This document shows positions 44,261-52,860 of a stretch of 64,000 bases of DNA, in pieces. Position numbers and translations under genes: made by a program. The notes under the pieces are model-generated. The model did not search any database, was not told where the DNA came from, and worked only from the letters and a program-made list of their open reading frames with translations. The stretch is from Alphaproteobacteria bacterium (lineage in GTDB: Bacteria > Pseudomonadota > Alphaproteobacteria > UBA8366 > GCA-2717185): NCBI GenBank assembly GCA_012103325.1, contig WLWY01000014.1, positions 85,218 through 149,217 of the forward strand, written 5' to 3'. Numbering within the stretch: position 1 is the first letter of the stretch; each line of letters begins with the position of its first letter.

Positions 44261-45694
44261 TTACGCCGTTTCCACATGAAGAGCGCGAATATCGGGGCGT
44301 TTCGTGATCTCCCGAATTAGCGTCCGTAGTGGACCGCCGTCGAGTGGCGAGGTCGTATCGATGGGTCCCGCCGCCTTAAGCGTGTCGTACTCTTTCGGCG
44401 CGTAGAACGCCGCCAGCAACAGATCGTCATCCGACGCGAAGGGGCCACGCTCGACGCGCAGACGGTCAAGGGCGGGCGGGACGAGCGCGCCGGGGCGGTC
44501 GGTGATCGGTTCCGCGCCGCGGGCGATCCGGTCGAACAGATTGGGGTCGATGTCGCCGGCGATCTCGCCGTAGCCGCCCAGCACGTAGCGGCGGACCTCG
44601 TCGGGGACCGTTTCGTATCGTTCGTCGCCCATCACGTTCATGATCGCCTGGGTCATTATGTATTGCGCGAAGGGGCTGACGACGATGGGGTAGCCGAGAT
44701 CGGCGCGGACCCGGCCAGCCTCGTCGAGGATTTCGTCGAGCCGCCCTTCCAGTCCCAGGGTCGAGAGCTGATATTCCAGGTTCGAGATCATCCCGCCCGG
44801 CACCTGATGATGGAAGTGGAACTCGTCATATTCGTTGGGCGATCCGGTCGGCTTGTCGGCGGAGCGCGCGATGATCTCCAGCCTGGCCGCGGCTTCCTCC
44901 ACCAGATCGAGATCCACCGGCACGTCGAAACCCCGGCGGCGGCAGTTGCGCGTGAACAGCTCGCTCGGCGGGTGCGAGGCGGCGTTTGCCAGGGTCGAGG
45001 TCGCGGTATGCACCGTGTCGACGCCGTGGCCGACGGCCTGCAGCGCGACATAGGGGCCGAGGCCGGACAAGCAATGCGTATGGAGTTGCAGCGGCAATTC
45101 GCCGATGGCCTCTTTGATCGCCGGGGCCAGGGTGACGATCCGTTCCGGCGTCAGCAGCCCGCTTGGGTCTTTGATGAACACGCCGTCGACGCCGTGCGCG
45201 ACCAGCTCCTTCGCCTTCGCCGCGTAATAGGCATCCGTGTGCACCGGCGAGTAGGTGTAGACGAGCCCCGGCACCGTATGGAGACCGAGATTGCGCGCCG
45301 TGCGGATCGGGATTTCCAGATTGCGGATGTCGTTCAGCGCGTCGTAGGGCGTGTGATAGCGCATGCCGTTGGCAACGAAGCGCTCCGCCGCCAATTCGAC
45401 CACATCGTCGGCGAAGAACTCGAAGGTGAACAGACTCTGCCCGCGCGTGTGAATGATCAGCGGCGTTTCCGTGACCCATTCGCTGAGAATGCGCATGCGC
45501 TCCCACGGGTCTTCGTGCAAGTAGCGTACGCAGACATCGAACACCGCGCCGCCGACCAGATCGATGGCCTCGAACCCCGCGCGGTCGAGCAGCGGCGCCA
45601 CATCGCGCATCATCCCCGTCGTCATGCGCGTCGCCCACAGACATTGATGCGCATCGCGCAGAGTCAGATCGATCAGATTGACGGTCTTGCTCAT
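44261..45694 (-). CDS. Pyruvate carboxylase-like carboxyltransferase subunit, no biotin domain
   Basis: A 477-residue HMGL-fold carboxyltransferase like pyruvate carboxylase subunit B or oxaloacetate decarboxylase alpha. It has LTLRDAHQCLWATRM at the start, GGAVFDVCVRYLHEDPWER, THTRGQSL-like HTRGQSLFTFEFF, SPVHTDAYY and the carbamylated-Lys region VFIKDPSGLLTPE. The metal motif reads LHTHCLSG where the family usually has H-x-H-D-T-S-G. Relatives are near 600 residues with a C-terminal biotin domain, which is absent here. Its ATG overlaps the biotin carboxylase stop. Confidence 0.85.
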   Translation of the reverse strand: MSKTVNLIDLTLRDAHQCLWATRMTTGMMRDVAPLLDRAGFEAIDLVGGAVFDVCVRYLHEDPWERMRILSEWVTETPLIIHTRGQSLFTFEFFADDVVELAAERFVANGMRYHTPYDALNDIRNLEIPIRTARNLGLHTVPGLVYTYSPVHTDAYYAAKAKELVAHGVDGVFIKDPSGLLTPERIVTLAPAIKEAIGELPLQLHTHCLSGLGPYVALQAVGHGVDTVHTATSTLANAASHPPSELFTRNCRRRGFDVPVDLDLVEEAAARLEIIARSADKPTGSPNEYDEFHFHHQVPGGMISNLEYQLSTLGLEGRLDEILDEAGRVRADLGYPIVVSPFAQYIMTQAIMNVMGDERYETVPDEVRRYVLGGYGEIAGDIDPNLFDRIARGAEPITDRPGALVPPALDRLRVERGPFASDDDLLLAAFYAPKEYDTLKAAGPIDTTSPLDGGPLRTLIREITKRPDIRALHVETA

Positions 45695-47040
45695 GCCGCG
45701 CGATCCTTCGCGCGCGCCTCGACCCAGCCGGTATGGATATTGCCCGCCTGAAACTCGGGATCGTCGAGCAGATCGAGATGGAACGGGATCGTGGTCTTCA
45801 CGCCTTCCACGGTGAACCGGCTAAGCACGATGCGCGCCTTCGCCAACGCGTCCGCTCTGTCTTCGCCCTGCACGATCAATTTGCCGAGCAGAGAGTCGTA
45901 GAAGGTCGGCACCTGGTAACCAGGATAGACATGGCTGTCGAGCCGAATACCTGCGCCGGATGGCGGCCGCCACCGTTCGATCCGCCCGGGGCTGGGCGCA
46001 AACCCTTGCACCGGGTCCTCCGCATTGATGCGGAACTCGATGGTGTGACCTACAGGCGGTGGCGGAGCATCGAAGGGGAGCCCCTGCCCGTCCGCGATAC
46101 GAAGTTGTTCGCCCACGAGGTCGACACCAGTCAGCATCTCCGTCACCGGGTGTTCGACCTGGATACGGGTGTTCATCTCGATGAAGTAGAAACCCTTGTC
46201 CGCCGGATCGTAGAGAAACTCCACCGTGCCCGCACCTCGATAGTCGATCCCGCGCGTCAACATGACCGCCGCATCGCAAATCTCCTTGCGCGTCGCATCG
46301 TCGAGCACGGGTGACAGCGCCTCCTCGACCAGTTTTTGGTGGCGGCGCTGTGTACTGCAGTCGCGCTCCCACAGATGCACCGCGTTCCCTTTCCCGTCGC
46401 CCAACACCTGCACCTCGATGTGCCGGACTTTGGAGAAGTACCGTTCGAGATAGACACCGCCATCGCCGAACGCCGCCGCCGCTTCCGCCGTTGCCTGCTG
46501 GAACAGTCCTTCGAACGACGCCGCGTCTTCGACCACACGCATGCCCCGCCCGCCGCCGCCAGCGCGCGCTTTGAGCAGAACCGGAAAGCCAACCTCACGC
46601 ACCGCATCAGCCGCCGCCGCGGCGTCGGTGAAACTGTCCTCGGACCCCGGCACGACCGGAACGCCTAACCGCATCGCCGCGCGCCGCGCTTCCGCCTTGT
46701 CGCCCATCGTGTGAATGGATGCCGCGCTCGGCCCGATGAAGGTCACGCCATTGTCTTCGCAGGCTGTCGCAAAGGCGGCGTTCTCCGCCAGGAAACCGTA
46801 GCCAGGGTGGATCGCATCGCAACCCGACGCCTTCGCGACATGAAGGATCGCGTCGCTGTTCAGGTAGCTGCGCAGCGGCGGCGCTGGTCCGATGCAAACC
46901 GCCTCGTCCGCCGCCCAGATATGCGGCGAGTTCGCGTCCGGCTCGGAATAGACCGCAACGGTGCTGAGCCACGCCTTGCGGCAGGCGCGGATGACGCGCA
47001 GGGCGATCTCTCCCCGGTTGGCAATCAAGACCTTTTGCAC
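45691..47040 (-). CDS. Biotin carboxylase subunit (AccC/PycA-like)
   Basis: A 449-residue ATP-grasp biotin carboxylase. The N-terminus is KVLIANRGEIALRVIRACR, the Gly-rich ATP loop KARAGGGGRGMRVV is near 159, and the catalytic EMNTRIQVEHPVTEM is near 285. It has no carrier domain. It sits upstream of the carboxyltransferase gene with an ATGA overlap, so the pair should make one complex. The divergent carrier-like gene 73 bases away lacks the biotin lysine. The acceptor acyl-CoA or keto acid is unknown. Confidence 0.92.
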   Translation of the reverse strand: MQKVLIANRGEIALRVIRACRKAWLSTVAVYSEPDANSPHIWAADEAVCIGPAPPLRSYLNSDAILHVAKASGCDAIHPGYGFLAENAAFATACEDNGVTFIGPSAASIHTMGDKAEARRAAMRLGVPVVPGSEDSFTDAAAAADAVREVGFPVLLKARAGGGGRGMRVVEDAASFEGLFQQATAEAAAAFGDGGVYLERYFSKVRHIEVQVLGDGKGNAVHLWERDCSTQRRHQKLVEEALSPVLDDATRKEICDAAVMLTRGIDYRGAGTVEFLYDPADKGFYFIEMNTRIQVEHPVTEMLTGVDLVGEQLRIADGQGLPFDAPPPPVGHTIEFRINAEDPVQGFAPSPGRIERWRPPSGAGIRLDSHVYPGYQVPTFYDSLLGKLIVQGEDRADALAKARIVLSRFTVEGVKTTIPFHLDLLDDPEFQAGNIHTGWVEARAKDRAA

Positions 47041-47112
47041 GGTGTCTTCCCGGTTTCGACAGGCTGAGTTTCAAGGCAGTATAAGGGGGCATACCGGAAT
47101 GTGGAGCCCAGC

Positions 47113-47478
47113 GTGTCCCTATCACCCACCGAAATCGCCAATATCGAACGCGCCATCAAAGACAGCAGCCTGACGGAAGTTCACATTGAACAAGATGGCG
47201 AGCGTATTGTCATTGGCAGTGCTGCTAGCGTCGCGCGCCCTCCCCCGGAACCTATTGCCGTCACAGCGCCCGCGGTCGGGACGATCTCCGATGTTTCGAG
47301 ATCCATTGAGGATCACGTGACAGCTGGCGATCAATTGGCCAGCTTAAATGTTCTCGATACGGCGCTGCCGATACAAGCGCCCACGTCAGGCCGCATCGCG
47401 GCGATCCTTGTCGAGGACGGCAGCCTTGTCTCTTATGGCGCAGAATTATTCCTGATCGAACCGGAGGAAACCATATGA
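47113..47478 (+). CDS. Biotin-carrier-like protein without the biotinylation lysine
   Basis: A 121-residue AccB-like protein: an N-terminal helix (SLSPTEIANIERAIKDSSLT) and VHIEQDGERIVIG, then a biotinyl/lipoyl fold (VTAPAVGTISDV, APTSGRIAAILVEDGSLVSY, LFLIEPEE). The hairpin that normally reads EAMKM is NVLDT here, so the modified lysine is missing. The GTG at 47113 has GGAG six bases upstream; a GTG at 47101 is the other option. It is divergent from the carboxylase genes and overlaps the SDR gene by ATGA. A regulatory or scaffold role is possible. Confidence 0.75.
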   Translation: MSLSPTEIANIERAIKDSSLTEVHIEQDGERIVIGSAASVARPPPEPIAVTAPAVGTISDVSRSIEDHVTAGDQLASLNVLDTALPIQAPTSGRIAAILVEDGSLVSYGAELFLIEPEETI

Positions 47479-48230
47479 ACGACATTTTCGACATCGAAGG
47501 GCGTTCGATCCTGATTGCTGGCGCCGCCGGCGGCATCGGTTCGGGGATAGCGGCCGAGCTCGCGCGGCGCGGTGCGCGGCTCACGCTCGCCGATATCGAT
47601 GGTGCAGCAGCGACAAGCCACTGCGAAAGTTTACCTGGCACGGGCCACAAGGCCTGCCGCCTCGACGTCACGGATGAAGCGTCCTGCGCCACCGCCGTCG
47701 AAGCCGCTATTTCAAACGGTGGCGGTTTGGATGGAGTACTGAATGCGGCAGGCATTCTCAGGGTTTCTCCAGCGCTCGATCTGCCGCTGGACGACTTCAC
47801 CGCCAGCATGAACATCAACGTCACCGGCTCACTGCTGCTCGCGCGGCAGGCCGGCAGGGTCATGATCGAACAGGGCGGCGGCCAGATCGTCACCATCGCG
47901 TCGGTCTCCAGCATGGTCGCCAATCCGAACTACGCGGCCTACGCGGCCAGCAAGGCGGCCCTGTCGCAGCTTACCCGGGTGCTTGCGGTCGAATGGGCCG
48001 AGCATCAGGTGGCGGTCAACGCTATCGGCCCGGCAGTCATCCCGACGCCGCTGTCCGACCCCTTCATGGCCAAGCCCGAATATCGCGCCTTTCAGATGTC
48101 CCGCATTCCCATGGGGCGCATGGCGACGGTCGAGGATCTGCTCGGCACGGCGCTGCTGCTGCTTTCGTCGGCGGGTGCTTTCATCACCGGGCAGACGATC
48201 TATGTCGATGGCGGGCGTACCCTCGTTTAG
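47475..48230 (+). CDS. SDR-family oxidoreductase
   Basis: A 251-residue short-chain dehydrogenase. The cofactor motif is AGAAGGIGSGIAAEL (about residue 11), followed by NAAGILR near 90, the catalytic Ser in ASVSSM and YAASKAALSQ (YxxxK) near 155. The C-terminus GQTIYVDGGRT is typical. It is translationally coupled to the carrier-like gene by ATGA and ends overlapping the convergent TauE gene. Confidence 0.9.
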   Translation: MNDIFDIEGRSILIAGAAGGIGSGIAAELARRGARLTLADIDGAAATSHCESLPGTGHKACRLDVTDEASCATAVEAAISNGGGLDGVLNAAGILRVSPALDLPLDDFTASMNINVTGSLLLARQAGRVMIEQGGGQIVTIASVSSMVANPNYAAYAASKAALSQLTRVLAVEWAEHQVAVNAIGPAVIPTPLSDPFMAKPEYRAFQMSRIPMGRMATVEDLLGTALLLLSSAGAFITGQTIYVDGGRTLV

Positions 48231-48982
48231 ACGAGTCCGCGACGGATCAAATTCAGGCTGACGAATACGAGCGCGACAAGCAGCCCGCGCTGGAACAGCG
48301 TTTGTGAAATATGCCGCCGCAGCCAGGTGCCGAACAGCAACCCGGCGTACAGCGGGATGCAAGCCAGCACCGATCCGATGATTTCGTCCCGTGCGATCAC
48401 GCCGGTGATCACCAATGTCGCATAGAGCGGCACGATACCGATCAGGTAGAACAGTCCGATCGTCGAGATGAATTCGTCTTTCGGAAGCTTCAGCGCCACC
48501 AGATAGCTGATCGTGATCGGGCCGAACATACTGGAGACGCCGCCGAGCAGACCCGAGACGATGCCAATCACCGGATTGAGCCGGCGCTCGGCTTCCCGCG
48601 ATATATCCGGCTGGATCGAAAGGAACTGCATCGCAACGAAACAAAGCAGCAGCGTCCCGACGATGACCGCAATCGTGTCGTGGTCCGCGCGGGTCAGGAT
48701 CTGGGCTCCGATCAAGACCCCGGCAATCATCATGATGACCAGGGGCCAAAACCGGCGCAATGCCGCCCCGTGGCGGCCGCCCTGGAATGTCTGGAAGATA
48801 TTGGAAAACAAAATGGGTGCCGCGGTAAGCGCAATCGCGGCCGGCACCGGCATGACGGTCGCCATGACCGGGATCGATATGAGCGGCAAACCGAAGCCGA
48901 TAACCCCCTTCGATATCCCGGCGATAACGAACGCCACGGCAATGGTAAGAAGGGTAAACTGGTCGAATTCTGTGAAAAACAT
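48227..48982 (-). CDS. TauE/SafE-family sulfite/organic anion exporter
   Basis: A 251-residue inner-membrane protein with about eight hydrophobic helices and the family's two repeats (AGISKGVIGFGLPLISIPV at the start and SGLLGGVSSMFGPITISYL in the middle). Members export sulfite, sulfoacetate or related anions, or are uncharacterised. It is convergent with the SDR gene and the two stop codons overlap. Confidence 0.88.
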   Translation of the reverse strand: MFFTEFDQFTLLTIAVAFVIAGISKGVIGFGLPLISIPVMATVMPVPAAIALTAAPILFSNIFQTFQGGRHGAALRRFWPLVIMMIAGVLIGAQILTRADHDTIAVIVGTLLLCFVAMQFLSIQPDISREAERRLNPVIGIVSGLLGGVSSMFGPITISYLVALKLPKDEFISTIGLFYLIGIVPLYATLVITGVIARDEIIGSVLACIPLYAGLLFGTWLRRHISQTLFQRGLLVALVFVSLNLIRRGLV

Positions 48983-49144
48983 TGGTTAATGGCGGTGGCC
49001 TGAAGCGAAAAAGCGGCGTGACGCGCCACCGGCCAACATGAATACACTAGGAATCCCGCGCTTAGAAATTTATATCTTTGAGCGCCCGGTAATGAAAGCA
49101 GTACCGGAAACCGACAGTCAGCGCTTTTTGGAGACAACATAATC

Positions 49145-49459
49145 ATGGCGGACGAAACCTGGCACCAAGTGGCCAACACGACGGAAATCAACCCCGACGA
49201 CCCCAAAAAGGTCACGATCGACGGCGAGGAAATCGCCCTGTTCAACGTCGATGGCGAGATCTTCGCCACGCACAATATCTGCACGCATGCCTTTGCGTCG
49301 CTGGCCGACGGGTTCCAGGAAGGCGCGGAAGTCGAGTGTCCGCTGCATGAGGGCCGCTTCGACGTCAAATCCGGCAAGGCGCTGTGCGCTCCGGTCAGCG
49401 AGGACCTCAAGACCTACGAGGTCAAAATCGAAGACGGCGCGGTTTTCGTTAAAGCGTAG
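49145..49459 (+). CDS. Rieske-type [2Fe-2S] ferredoxin (non-heme dioxygenase type)
   Basis: A 104-residue Rieske protein. The cluster ligands are in NICTHAFASLADG (C-x-H) and VECPLHEGRFDV (C-x-x-H), about 18 residues apart. The length and sequence fit the ferredoxin that carries electrons to aromatic-ring or other Rieske oxygenases. No oxygenase is next to it. The CaiB gene follows after 18 bases. Confidence 0.91.
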   Translation: MADETWHQVANTTEINPDDPKKVTIDGEEIALFNVDGEIFATHNICTHAFASLADGFQEGAEVECPLHEGRFDVKSGKALCAPVSEDLKTYEVKIEDGAVFVKA

Positions 49460-49477
49460 CTAAACAGGAGAGCGGAC

Positions 49478-50662
49478 ATGGGCGGCGTACTGGACGGAAT
49501 TAGGGTCCTCGATTTTGGGCGTTTCATCGCGGGGCCCTGGTGCGGCGCACTGCTCGGCGATTTTGGCGCCGACGTGATCCGCATCGACAAACGGGGCGGC
49601 GGCGAAGACCGTGGCATCTTGCCGATGACCGAAGACGAAACCGGCGCAATGTTCCTGCAGATGAACCGCAACAAGCGCGGCATGACGCTCGACCCGACAA
49701 AAGCGGAAGGCCGCGAAATCCAGGAAAAGCTGGTCGCGACCGCCGACGTCGTTCTGGTCAACATGCCGGAACGGGCGCGCAAGGGCCTTGGCCTGGACTA
49801 CCCGACCCTGAAAGCGATCAAGCCGGACATCATCCTGACCACGGCGACGGCGTTCGGCTCGACCGGGCCCATGTCGACCAAGGTCGGATTCGATACGGTC
49901 GCGCAGGCCATGTCGGGCGCAATGTATCTGTCGGGAACCGCCGACAGCGCGATGCGCTCCTACTATCCCTGGGTCGATTACGGCACCGCGACGCTGTGCG
50001 CGCTCGGCACCATGGCGGCGATCATGTCGCACAAGGCGACCGGTCAGGGACAGCATGTCCAGGGCTCACTGCTTGCAACCGCGCTCACCAACGCCAACTC
50101 GACCCTGATCGAACAGGCGCTGACGCAGGAGAACCGGATCGCCTCCGGCAACCGCGGCCAACTGAGCGCGCCGTCCGACTCCTTCAAGACCAGGGACGGC
50201 GAAATCATCTGCGTGGCGATCGGCGAAATCATGCACAAACGCTGGGCGGAGCTCATGGGCGAAGAGACCTGGTTAACGGACCCGCGCTTCAAGGACGACG
50301 AGGCCCGCGCCGCGCACGGCGAGATCATCAGCGAGCGGATGCAGGCCTGGTGCGGCGAGCGCACAACGGAACAGGCGCTGAAAGAACTCGAAGCGGTCCG
50401 CCTGCCGTCGGCGCCCGTCTTCACGCCGCAAGAAGCGCTCGACAACGAGCATATCCAGGAAGTCGGCTTCATGAAGGACGTCGATTACCCGGGCTTGCCG
50501 AAGCCCGCACCGATCATCGACACCCCCGTCTCGCTGTCCGAGACGCCGGGCGGCATTCACCGCCGTCCGCCGAAACTGGGCGAGCACAATGACGAAATCT
50601 TAACGGAGCTTGGCTACGATACGGCGGCTATCGCCCGCTTCCGGGAGGTCGAAGCGATCTAA
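49478..50662 (+). CDS. CaiB/BaiF-family CoA transferase
   Basis: A 394-residue class III CoA transferase, which moves CoA between carboxylic acids. The N-terminus reads VLDFGRFIAGPWCGALLGDFGADVIRID, and the region YYPWVDYGTATLCALG has the likely catalytic Asp near residue 167. The C-terminus HRRPPKLGEHNDEIL is typical. An AGGAG lies about 8 bases before the ATG. It follows the Rieske gene and precedes the cNMP/FHA gene. Confidence 0.92.
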   Translation: MGGVLDGIRVLDFGRFIAGPWCGALLGDFGADVIRIDKRGGGEDRGILPMTEDETGAMFLQMNRNKRGMTLDPTKAEGREIQEKLVATADVVLVNMPERARKGLGLDYPTLKAIKPDIILTTATAFGSTGPMSTKVGFDTVAQAMSGAMYLSGTADSAMRSYYPWVDYGTATLCALGTMAAIMSHKATGQGQHVQGSLLATALTNANSTLIEQALTQENRIASGNRGQLSAPSDSFKTRDGEIICVAIGEIMHKRWAELMGEETWLTDPRFKDDEARAAHGEIISERMQAWCGERTTEQALKELEAVRLPSAPVFTPQEALDNEHIQEVGFMKDVDYPGLPKPAPIIDTPVSLSETPGGIHRRPPKLGEHNDEILTELGYDTAAIARFREVEAI

Positions 50663-50685
50663 CCAAGTAAGGCGGTCCTTTCGCG

Positions 50686-51444
50686 ATGAAAGAGACGCAT
50701 TTCAAACTGGGCGAAACCATCTACGCGGAAGGCGAAGACAGCGATTGCGCCTACATTATCGCGTCGGGCACGGTTGAGGTTTTACGTACCGCCGGCGATA
50801 CGGTGGTCCCTCTGGCGCATCTGCAGATGGGTCAGATCTTTGGTGAAATCGGCATCATCCGGAACAAGCCGCGCTCGACCACAGCCCGCGCCGCAGTAGA
50901 CACGACCCTACTCACCATAACGAAGCATGATTTCGATACGGCCTTCGGCGACAAGAATCCGCTCGCGCTGACCATTCTGCGAACGCTGTGCGAGCGGTTG
51001 AGCAGCGCGACACAGCGCATCTACGAAGATCATATACATGCCGACGAGGCCGCGTTATCGGAGATCGCCGAGATCCGCCTCCGGCCCGGCTCACCGGAAA
51101 TCGCCTCCCAGATCGGACAGGACGGCATCGTTGTCGACAGCTTGCCATTCGTCGTCGGCCGGCGGGCGGACGCCGCCGATGCCGCCAGCAAGAAAGAGGC
51201 GGAGCTGCTGTTGCGCGTCACCAAACAATTCGAAATAGCGCCGCGGCACTTCGTCATCGAGGAGCAGAATGGCGGCCTTGCGATACGCGACAATGGCAGC
51301 GTCCTGGGCACGCTGGTCAACGGTATCCGCATCGCACAATTCGAGCAGTCGGACAGTGCGCTTCTGAAATTAGGCATGACCGAGGTTCAAGTCGGTGGCT
51401 TGGAAAGCACGATCCGATTCAACCTGGTGGTAACGGGCAGCTGA
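50686..51444 (+). CDS. Cyclic nucleotide-binding domain plus FHA-like domain protein
   Basis: A 252-residue protein. Residues 1-125 form a cNMP-binding domain (GETIYAEGEDSDCAYIIASG, then GQIFGEIGIIRNKPRSTTA, the phosphate-binding cassette). Residues 155-250 resemble an FHA phosphothreonine domain: LPFVVGRRAD, APRHFVIEEQNGGLAIRDNG and SVLGTLVNGIRI. There is no DNA-binding or kinase domain. The canonical FHA Ser-Arg is replaced by APRH, so phospho-binding is uncertain. It could link cyclic-nucleotide and phosphoprotein signals. Confidence 0.82.
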   Translation: MKETHFKLGETIYAEGEDSDCAYIIASGTVEVLRTAGDTVVPLAHLQMGQIFGEIGIIRNKPRSTTARAAVDTTLLTITKHDFDTAFGDKNPLALTILRTLCERLSSATQRIYEDHIHADEAALSEIAEIRLRPGSPEIASQIGQDGIVVDSLPFVVGRRADAADAASKKEAELLLRVTKQFEIAPRHFVIEEQNGGLAIRDNGSVLGTLVNGIRIAQFEQSDSALLKLGMTEVQVGGLESTIRFNLVVTGS

Positions 51445-51512
51445 GCGACACTGGCCTTGATTACCGAGAACGAGCGGCAATCGGCTATGCACTGTAGTAC
51501 GGCTCTCCAGGA

Positions 51513-52013
51513 CTACAGCAATTGCCGATAGCCACCCCGGTGAAATATCAACGGCGCCTCCTTGTCATCGTGCTCAAAGGCCTCCACACGGCCAATTATG
51601 ATCACATGGTCGCCGCATTCGAATTCCGCGTACTTCAAACACTGGAAGACCGCGAGATTAGGTTCGATCACCGGTGCTGCGTGGATACCACGCCGATAGT
51701 CGATGTTGTGCCACTTGTCGATTTCTTCGGCGGCAAACTGGACCGACAAACATCCCTGGTCTTCCCGAAGAACATTTAGGGCAAACCCTTTTGTCGTCGC
51801 GATACGCTCGCGCGAGCGAAGCGATTTCCCAAGGCAAAAGGAAACCAGAGGCGGGTCCAACGACACGGAGGCGAAGGAGTTTACCGTGACACCGATCAGA
51901 CAGCCATCGCTATCGACACCTGTCACCACGATCACACCGGTCGCAAAACACCCGAGTGCGTCGCGCAACTCGCGCGCTCCAAATTGATGCGCCTTACCGC
52001 CGGACAGGGTCAT
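51513..52013 (-). CDS. Flavin reductase (HpaC-like) partner of the monooxygenase
   Basis: A 166-residue flavin:NAD(P)H reductase-like domain protein: RDALGCFATGVIVVTG at the start, GVTVNSFASVSLDPPLVSFCL in the middle and CGDHVIIIGRVEAFEHDD near the end. It should reduce flavin for the HpaB-like monooxygenase encoded across the marR gene. The ATG at 52013 was chosen over one 39 bases upstream, which has no Shine-Dalgarno. Its upstream region shares TAGCTATCTT with the hpaB upstream region. Confidence 0.87.
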   Translation of the reverse strand: MTLSGGKAHQFGARELRDALGCFATGVIVVTGVDSDGCLIGVTVNSFASVSLDPPLVSFCLGKSLRSRERIATTKGFALNVLREDQGCLSVQFAAEEIDKWHNIDYRRGIHAAPVIEPNLAVFQCLKYAEFECGDHVIIIGRVEAFEHDDKEAPLIFHRGGYRQLL

Positions 52014-52070
52014 GGCACAATTCGATCCCACATTCCCAGGTCGCGCATACATATCAAAAATTAGATAACC

Positions 52071-52080
52071 AAGATAGCTA
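52071..52080 (-). promoter_or_regulatory. Shared 10-mer upstream of the flavin reductase gene
   Basis: TAGCTATCTT (minus strand) lies 57 bases before the reductase ATG. The same 10-mer occurs at 52792-52801, 59 bases before the monooxygenase ATG, in the same direction relative to the gene; in both an AATTT follows after 7-8 bases. This looks like a shared control site. Confidence 0.55.
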
Positions 52081-52114
52081 TTTTCTGCTTGCCGCCGACA
52101 AGTGTGAGGATCGG

Positions 52115-52729
52115 TCAGGACAGGCCGATTCGCATATCTTTCGCTTTTGCCATCGCACCGTCGTACTGATTTACCAACCGTCGCATGAACTCGGTAACAA
52201 CCAGCAATTCGGCGCGCGACATTCCGGCAAACCAGCGATCATTCACCGCACATAGCAAAGGGGCGAAATTCGTCAGTTTTTCCTGGGCTTTCGTCGTCAA
52301 ACGAAGCGAAACGGCGCGACCATCATTGGAATCGATCGATTTAATCACCCATCCCGACTGAGTAAGCTGCTTTATCGTTGCCGTCACGTGCGCCGCAGCG
52401 ACGTGCAAATGCTCAGCAATACTGCGAACCCGGACACTTTCCTTCCGCTCAAGATGCATCAGCGCGGTCAAAACCGAAAACTCGGCAACACTGACTCCAA
52501 GCGCCTTTGCAAGTTCGCGCCGCATCGACTGCATTCGGCCGGTCGCCGCACTGAACAAGGCAATCAGTTCTCGAAAATCACGGTCGTCCCCATCGATGAC
52601 AAGTTCTTTATGGGAAACCGTAAGCGTCGAGCGTTCCGTCACGGTTTCCTTCACTTCCGAATGCGTAGACATGCGCTGTTCCCTATTGCCGAGGCGCTTG
52701 GATCGCTTGAATTCCGTCTTTGGGGCCAT
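52115..52729 (-). CDS. MarR-family transcriptional regulator
   Basis: A 204-residue protein with a MarR winged helix-turn-helix (SVAEFSVLTALMHLERKE, then VRSIAEHLHVAAAHVTATIK, wing DSNDGRAVSLRLT). The N-terminal 60 residues are an extra tail. The ATG at 52729 follows AAGGA; another ATG at 52672 is possible. It lies between the reductase and the monooxygenase and is divergent from the latter, so it probably represses one or both and is released by an aromatic substrate. Confidence 0.87.
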   Translation of the reverse strand: MAPKTEFKRSKRLGNREQRMSTHSEVKETVTERSTLTVSHKELVIDGDDRDFRELIALFSAATGRMQSMRRELAKALGVSVAEFSVLTALMHLERKESVRVRSIAEHLHVAAAHVTATIKQLTQSGWVIKSIDSNDGRAVSLRLTTKAQEKLTNFAPLLCAVNDRWFAGMSRAELLVVTEFMRRLVNQYDGAMAKAKDMRIGLS

Positions 52730-52761
52730 TGATCCTTCTTTGTATCGAACGGATCGCCAAT

Positions 52762-52801
52762 TTGACACGACAGCAAATTAAATAATATTATTAGCTATCT
52801 T
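52762..52801 (+). promoter_or_regulatory. Predicted hpaB promoter with overlapping palindromic operator
   Basis: TTGACA at 52762-52767 and TATTAT at 52786-52791 are separated by 18 bases and resemble -35 and -10 boxes. A perfect 12-bp palindrome AATAATATTATT (52781-52792) covers the -10, where a MarR dimer could block RNA polymerase. The 10-mer TAGCTATCTT shared with the reductase upstream region follows at 52792-52801. Confidence 0.6.
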
Positions 52802-52860
52802 ACATTGCAATTTAATAAATGCTCTTCACAGCTTATCGACGAATTGGGGAGTTTCGAGAC

